Assembly: GCF_048771995.1 (NCBI RefSeq)
Contig: NC_133027.1
Coordinates: 103,228,501-103,292,500, forward strand
Source: Taeniopygia guttata
Taxonomy: Eukaryota > Chordata > Aves > Passeriformes > Estrildidae
Length of the DNA: 64,000 bases
Direction of reading: 5' to 3'
Positions 61,204-64,000 of this stretch are shown piece after piece. A program made the position numbers and the translations under genes. The notes beneath the pieces are model-generated. The model did not search any database. It was not told where the DNA came from and was given only the letters and a program-made list of their open reading frames with translations. Positions within the stretch are counted from its first letter, which is position 1, and every line of letters starts with the position of its first letter.

Positions 61204-61443
61204 GTAGGTGGGAGCAGGAGAGGAGCGGCCGGGACTGCCCGTGCCGGCGGGACGAGGGGCTGAGCTCCGGGCAGGCTGTCCCGCCGCGGAGGGATGGATG
61301 CCCGCTGGGCAACCCGCGCTGCTTCGCCGGAAAAAGTTTCGCCGCCCTGGGCGAAGTCGGGCGCGGCGGTTCCGCCGCCGGCCGTGAGCTCCGGGAGAGC
61401 CCCCGGCCCCGCCGAGCTCACATCGGAGCCCCTCGGCTGTGTG

Positions 61444-61500
61444 CCGGCGCTCACATCTGGGGGAACCCCTGCCCGGGCTGCCGCCAGATGTGAGCGCCGG
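61444..61500. repeat. Perfect 17-bp GC-rich inverted repeat
   Basis: CCGGCGCTCACATCTGG (61,444-61,460) and CCAGATGTGAGCGCCGG (61,484-61,500) are exact reverse complements around a 23-nt loop. A third, partial copy of the core GCTCACATC lies at 61,416-61,424. If transcribed, this would give a stable hairpin in the nascent intron, 240 bases after the splice donor. CAGATG is also an E-box. No known RNA family is recognised. Confidence 0.9.
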
Positions 61501-63583
61501 GGGTGCCCGCCCAGCCCCGGTGTCCCCGGGCCGGCAGCGCCGCTCGGCTCCGCGCGGTGGCGGCCGCGGCGGGCACGGTCCCGGCTCCCGGGAGCCGCGG
61601 GATGCCCGAGCGGAGCGGCCGCGCCCGGCGCTGCGGGCACAGGGACCGGGGAGATGCGGCGGGACAGCCCAGGCGGTGACAAACGCGCGCTGCTGCCGTA
61701 GAGTTGTCGCTGATGTTCCCATTAACCGACCGGGAACTTCGGGTGACAGCCGGGGATATCAGCTCTCCTCGCTGCCCCGGTGTCTTGACGTGAAGTAGAT
61801 CAGTTGCTAAACTGTTGCCTAAGCAAATCAGGCGTGACACAACGGACAACTTCTTTCAGAGGATGAGTTTCCTGTTGGAAATCGATTTTCCTCCTGGTAC
61901 CAGCATTTGAGAAGCTGGAAGGCAGCAGAAAATGGTTCGGGAGCGATGTGGGATGTCAGAAAGCTTAAGGTCAACTAGCGTGCACAGAGGTTGTGAACTG
62001 TAATTGCTCTTAATGCTGTTTAAGATTAACCTCAGTGGTTATCAAGGTTTATTGCATCAGCACCAGAGGAAAAGGAATTTGTATGAAGAAATAAAACCAA
62101 GAAGCATAGTCAGCCATCTGCTGTTAAGCAAGAAAAAACTGAAAGTAGTCACTTTCAATACTAAAATTAAGCAAGCATACACTTCATTAATGGAAGTGCA
62201 CGGCTAGGAAGCCTGTTCGGATTTTGAAATCTTGGCAGATGAGATGTAAAAACTCATTGTAGATGAAAAGAATCATCTCTAAAACAACAAACAAAAAGCA
62301 GGGGGAGAACGAATGAATAGAGTTGTTTGAACCTACCTGAATTGGGAGGTTTGCTATTCATATTGCCATGAATAGTAAAACTGTTGAGAATTTCAAAAGT
62401 AAGGCTAAAGCACTGAAGCATTAACTCAGCCCCGGAACAAGCTGTGCCGGCAGCAGCGCAGGGCTGAGAAGTGTTCAGCACCTCCAGTGGCAGTAACTGC
62501 AGAACATGTGCGTGGTCTAACACAGTAAACAGAGATTGTATCAGAAAGGCCACGATGGAATCACACTCTAAGGCTTGATATTCTTATTCCTACTGTTTCC
62601 CCAGCCTTCACAAAGCCAGAGGAAATGACATAGTGCTCTGCATGGCTTTTGGACAGAGGGACAATTTGTACAAAAACTGGGACAAGGAAGGGCAACTTGT
62701 TGCATTTTTTTTTTTAATAGTAAAATTGAATTTTCCTATTTGTAAAACATTTCTGAAAACAGATTTGTTCCCCAGAAACTGCAAAGCATCTACCTGGCTG
62801 GAGCAATTAGAGGTGCATTTCAGGATGATTGGGAGGGCAGTGAGCTGTCCGGGCAGGAGAGCAGCAAATTCCTAGGGTCAAGGACACTTTCTCCTGCTCT
62901 GGGCACCTGACCACTCCTTTTTTGCACACTAGTGACATGTGGGTGAAAGGACCTGAAGCCATTTAGTAGGGTTTTGGTGGTGTTTGTGGTACACTTACAC
63001 TAACTACTAGAAATCCACAATTAACACAATTTCTCAGGCACATTTTTGGTTTCCTCTGGTGCTGCTGCTGACCTTAATTAAAAGTTCACCTAAAATGAAA
63101 AATAATTGAATAAACCAGCAGAGCTTGAAAATTATTAGCCCAACTAATTATTTGGGAGGTTGGAAAAGCAGTTTTACTGTTACTTTAAGACTCCTGGATG
63201 GATTGAATTGTACAGAATTAACTCTGTTGAATGAAGCCATCAGCAGCATTCAAGTACACTGAGTCAGTGAAAATAACTGAAATTTCTGCTGGCAGTGAGG
63301 GGTTCAGTGTCATCTGGAATTAGCCTCTTTAAATTAATTGAATGGTTGAATGTTGGTAAATGGCAACTAATACTGGGAGGGCTTCAGCTGGAAATTAATA
63401 GGGCCATTTCTGACTTGCTGGGAAAGAGTAACTGCTAGCTTTCTGAGATTATAGGATTAAACTGTATCAGTACTTTAAATGTGACTCATGAGCAGGGGCT
63501 TTCTGAAGAGAATTACATAAATTTCCCAAGGTCTTTCTGAATAACAAATTGTTCCAAATAATTTCCCCATCTTGAATAACTAC

Positions 63584-63655
63584 GGGTGAAATCCTGGCCC
63601 CACTGAGGTCAACAGAAAAAGTCCTATTGATTTCACTGGGGTCAGGATTTCACCC
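63584..63655. mobile_element. Old amniote palindromic repeat, 72 bp
   Basis: The left arm at 63,584-63,612, starting GGGTGAAATCCTGGCCCCA, and the right arm at 63,627-63,655, ending TCAGGATTTCACCC, match as reverse complements at 25 of 29 bases. The 14-nt centre is AGAAAAAGTCCTAT-like. The words are those of a short palindromic repeat frequent in turtles, crocodilians and birds (from memory), probably a non-autonomous DNA transposon. This is a well-preserved copy and may lie under selection or be recent relative to the relics at 49.5 and 55.7 kb. Confidence 0.7.
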
Positions 63656-64000
63656 TGAGACTCTGGGAAATGTTCAGCCCTTCTGTGGTGGCTGGGTGAG
63701 GAAGAAGTGAGGAAGACTGCAATAGGACCTGATACTTTCCAGCAACAGGCAATGAATTCACTCTGCTCTGCTTTTTGTGTTTGGCTCAGCGATGAACCAG
63801 GTTCTAGTCTCATTTGCATCAGTGTGGATTTACAGTGTATTTTTAGATATCTCCGAGCAAATTCTATCTTATTCTCAAGGCACGTGACCCCAACATTTCT
63901 TGCTGGGTTCCAGAAGTAACGTACAGGGACCTATGCCGTTGTAGGTTGATCTTGTGGAAATTTAGCTTACCCACACTGCTGCCCTGAGGCAGCTGTTTGC

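Larger units (their letters stand above)
60800..61700. promoter_or_regulatory. ATF3: CpG island 2 (ATF3 proximal promoter, exon 1 and intron start)
   Basis: High GC and dense CpG begin near 60,800 and fade after about 61,700. The island covers the core promoter, the first exon and about 500 bases of the intron. Long open frames in all phases, up to 260 codons on the minus strand, are rich in Arg/Pro/Ala/Gly and Ser, overlap each other, and cross the promoter elements, so they are not taken as genes. Confidence 0.92.
61204..64000 (+). other. ATF3: ATF3 intron 1, 5' part (runs off the window)
   Basis: The stretch starts with the donor GTAGGT. The first 500 bases remain CpG-island DNA, and the rest is ordinary AT-rich sequence without a recognisable exon. 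The second ATF3 exon (start codon, N-terminal part before the bZIP) was looked for and not found, so the intron continues past 64,000. An AP-1 site TGAGTCA occurs near 63,261. A 17-bp inverted repeat and an old palindromic repeat lie inside and are listed separately. Confidence 0.55.

Noticed and set aside
60940..61722. 260-codon open frame on the minus strand across CpG island 2
   Set aside because: It crosses the TATA box, exon and donor of the opposite strand, has Arg/Pro/Ala/Gly/Ser bias, and overlaps similarly long frames in other phases. This is expected in stop-poor GC-rich DNA.

Overview
The window is vertebrate nuclear DNA, most likely from a bird and probably a passerine. It holds a CR1 3' end of avian type, endogenous-retrovirus LTRs whose ends resemble passerine families, several worn copies of old amniote palindromic repeats, and AT-rich CpG-poor DNA broken by two strong CpG islands. 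No complete protein-coding gene is visible. The open reading frames are short and look like chance frames. There is no recognisable coding exon, tRNA, rRNA or CRISPR array.

Layout. Positions 1 to about 43,850 are gene-poor intergenic DNA with a possible degraded LTR (about 2,440-3,300), a CR1 3' end (4,323-4,710), an LTR with intact control signals (5,071-5,878), a 1,410-bp solo LTR with a clean 5-bp target duplication (13,938-15,347), and small repeats and hairpins. Positions 43,900-44,990 form a CpG island with a 23-G run, a cluster of CRE sites, a TATA/MEF2-like box and a 52-bp x 3 minisatellite. Positions 45,000-60,540 are again AT-rich and carry long microsatellites. Positions 60,800-61,700 form the second CpG island, with a compact TATA promoter, a non-coding first exon and a consensus splice donor. 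The rest of the window is the start of an intron.

Interpretation. The promoter at 60,983-61,080 has, in order, a 12-bp palindrome, a CRE-like site, a TATA box and a TGATGCAAC element directly after the TATA box. This matches my memory of the stress-inducible ATF3 promoter, and ATF3 starts with a non-coding exon. I therefore read the right end as the 5' end of ATF3 on the + strand, with the coding exons beyond the window. The CRE-rich TATA promoter 16.8 kb upstream would fit the alternative distal ATF3 promoter (P1) known in human. In that reading, most of the window is the upstream regulatory region of one immediate-early bZIP gene. The ATF3 call rests on remembered promoter architecture and has not been aligned. 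The P1 call is weaker.
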